Positions 42,456 through 42,999 of a stretch of 42,999 bases of DNA are shown piece by piece. The notes under the pieces are model-generated. The model was not told where the DNA came from. It did not search any database and saw only the letters and a list, made by a program, of their open reading frames with translations. The stretch comes from Acidobacteriota bacterium. GTDB lineage: Bacteria > Acidobacteriota > Terriglobia > UBA7540. The translations under genes and the position numbers were made by a program. Location: positions 1 to 42,999 of the forward strand of contig CADDZE010000033.1 of assembly GCA_902812465.1 (NCBI GenBank). The letters run 5' to 3'. Position 1 is the stretch's first letter, and each line of letters begins with the position of its first letter.

Positions 42456-42999
42456 ATGATTACTTTTGAAACCCAACTCGCCCAGGCCGGCCGTTGGCCG
42501 CTGCACGCGGCCGGCATTGACACCTTGCAAGTGAACGTTGGCAAGCGCTGTAACCAAACCTGCCGCCACTGCCACGTGGATGCGGGGCCCAGGCGCAGCG
42601 AGATGATGACGCGTGAAACCGCCGAGCTGGTGATCGAGGTGCTGCGCCGCTACGATATTCCCAAAGTCGACATTACCGGAGGTGCTCCGGAACTGAACCC
42701 CAATTTTGAGTATCTGGTGGCGGAAGCACGCGCCCTGGGGCGCCACGTCATAGACCGCTGCAACCTTACGGTGTTTTACGTGGAGGGCAAAGGTTATCTG
42801 CCCGAGTTCTTGCGGGATCATCAGGTGGAGATCATCGCCTCGTTGCCCTGCTACCTGGAGAGCAACGTGGATGCGCAGCGCGGCAAAGGCGTTTACGCCA
42901 AAAGCATTGAGGCACTGCGGTGGCTGAACCGGCTCGGCTATGGCCAGCCGGGCTCCGGCCTCGAGCTGAACTTGGTCTACAACCCGCTGGGCCCTTCCC
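42456..42999 (+). CDS. arsS: ArsS-type radical SAM protein (5' part, cut by window end)
   Basis: The frame is open to the window edge, giving 181 codons of the gene. The radical SAM cluster motif CNQTCRHC (CxxxCxxC) lies at residues 32-39, after TLQVNVGKR, and is followed by DITGGAPELNPNF, HVIDRCNLTVF and a long Cys-containing strand (ASLPCYLESN). This pattern fits ArsS-like proteins of arsenosugar biosynthesis (radical SAM with a Cys-rich C-terminal domain). I recall that the related family model (TIGR04167) was named for selenocysteine-containing members, but the C-terminal domain is outside the window. AAGGACGAG upstream supports the ATG. Earlier in-frame codons are open but unlike the family. 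Confidence 0.82.
   Translation, partial: MITFETQLAQAGRWPLHAAGIDTLQVNVGKRCNQTCRHCHVDAGPRRSEMMTRETAELVIEVLRRYDIPKVDITGGAPELNPNFEYLVAEARALGRHVIDRCNLTVFYVEGKGYLPEFLRDHQVEIIASLPCYLESNVDAQRGKGVYAKSIEALRWLNRLGYGQPGSGLELNLVYNPLGPS

Noticed and set aside
41231-42544. Long minus-strand open frame over the ROK gene
   Set aside because: It is a GC-codon shadow of well-supported forward genes; no ribosome site and no recognisable domain. Other long antisense frames, for example 7724-8371 and 35567-35989, were dropped for the same reason.

Overview
The window is GC-rich (roughly 60% by eye) bacterial chromosomal DNA. Gene content and protein style suggest a member of the Acidobacteriota or a close relative: an exported xanthine-dehydrogenase-type enzyme, a fused KorA, an ArsS-type radical SAM protein, many small secreted proteins of unknown function and loosely packed operons. 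That placement is an inference; no rRNA, tRNA, IS element, phage gene or CRISPR array is visible.

Layout. 1-5.3 kb: iolD (myo-inositol catabolism), recA, a secreted single-domain transpeptidase and a CDP-alcohol phosphatidyltransferase. 5.4-9.65 kb: a three-subunit molybdenum hydroxylase in the order small (Tat-exported 2Fe-2S), large (molybdopterin) and medium (FAD), with two near-identical 32-bp repeats between the first two genes. 9.7-13.5 kb: small, mostly exported proteins, including a peptidoglycan-binding protein, a Cys-rich protein, a DUF1326-like protein and a CxxC protein. 13.9-26.4 kb: a flagellar cluster, fliK-flgD-flgE-fliL-fliN-fliO-fliP-fliQ-fliR-flhB-flhA-fliA-fliM-fliN, which supplies the hook, the export gate, the flagellar sigma factor and the switch. 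It contains two FliN-type proteins, a FliO without a membrane segment, a short FlgD and an FlhB with NPTE in place of NPTH. 26.4-30.1 kb: regulatory or signalling proteins (zinc-finger plus type II secretion ATPase N-terminal-like protein, HDOD protein, FHA-GAF-PP2C phosphatase). 30.1-37.7 kb: TPR protein, acyl-CoA dehydrogenase, MeaB GTPase, then leftward korAB (2-oxoacid:ferredoxin oxidoreductase) preceded by a ferredoxin-NADP-reductase-like flavoprotein. 38.2-39.4 kb: two tandem exported or membrane-anchored peroxiredoxin-like genes. 39.9-43 kb: soluble transhydrogenase SthA, a ROK-family protein and the start of an ArsS-type radical SAM gene cut by the window edge.

The most striking feature is at 38183-39364. 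Both peroxiredoxin-like genes are interrupted by an in-frame TGA exactly where the peroxidatic cysteine belongs. In both, the frame continues to a complete C-terminal half, and an almost identical hairpin begins 14 nt after the TGA with its G-rich loop 23 nt after it. Both also have one conserved Cys exactly 99 residues downstream. The simplest reading is two tandem selenocysteine peroxiredoxins that ordinary gene callers would split into four fragments. Selenocysteine machinery (selA, selB, selC, selD) is not in this window, so the claim needs the rest of the genome.
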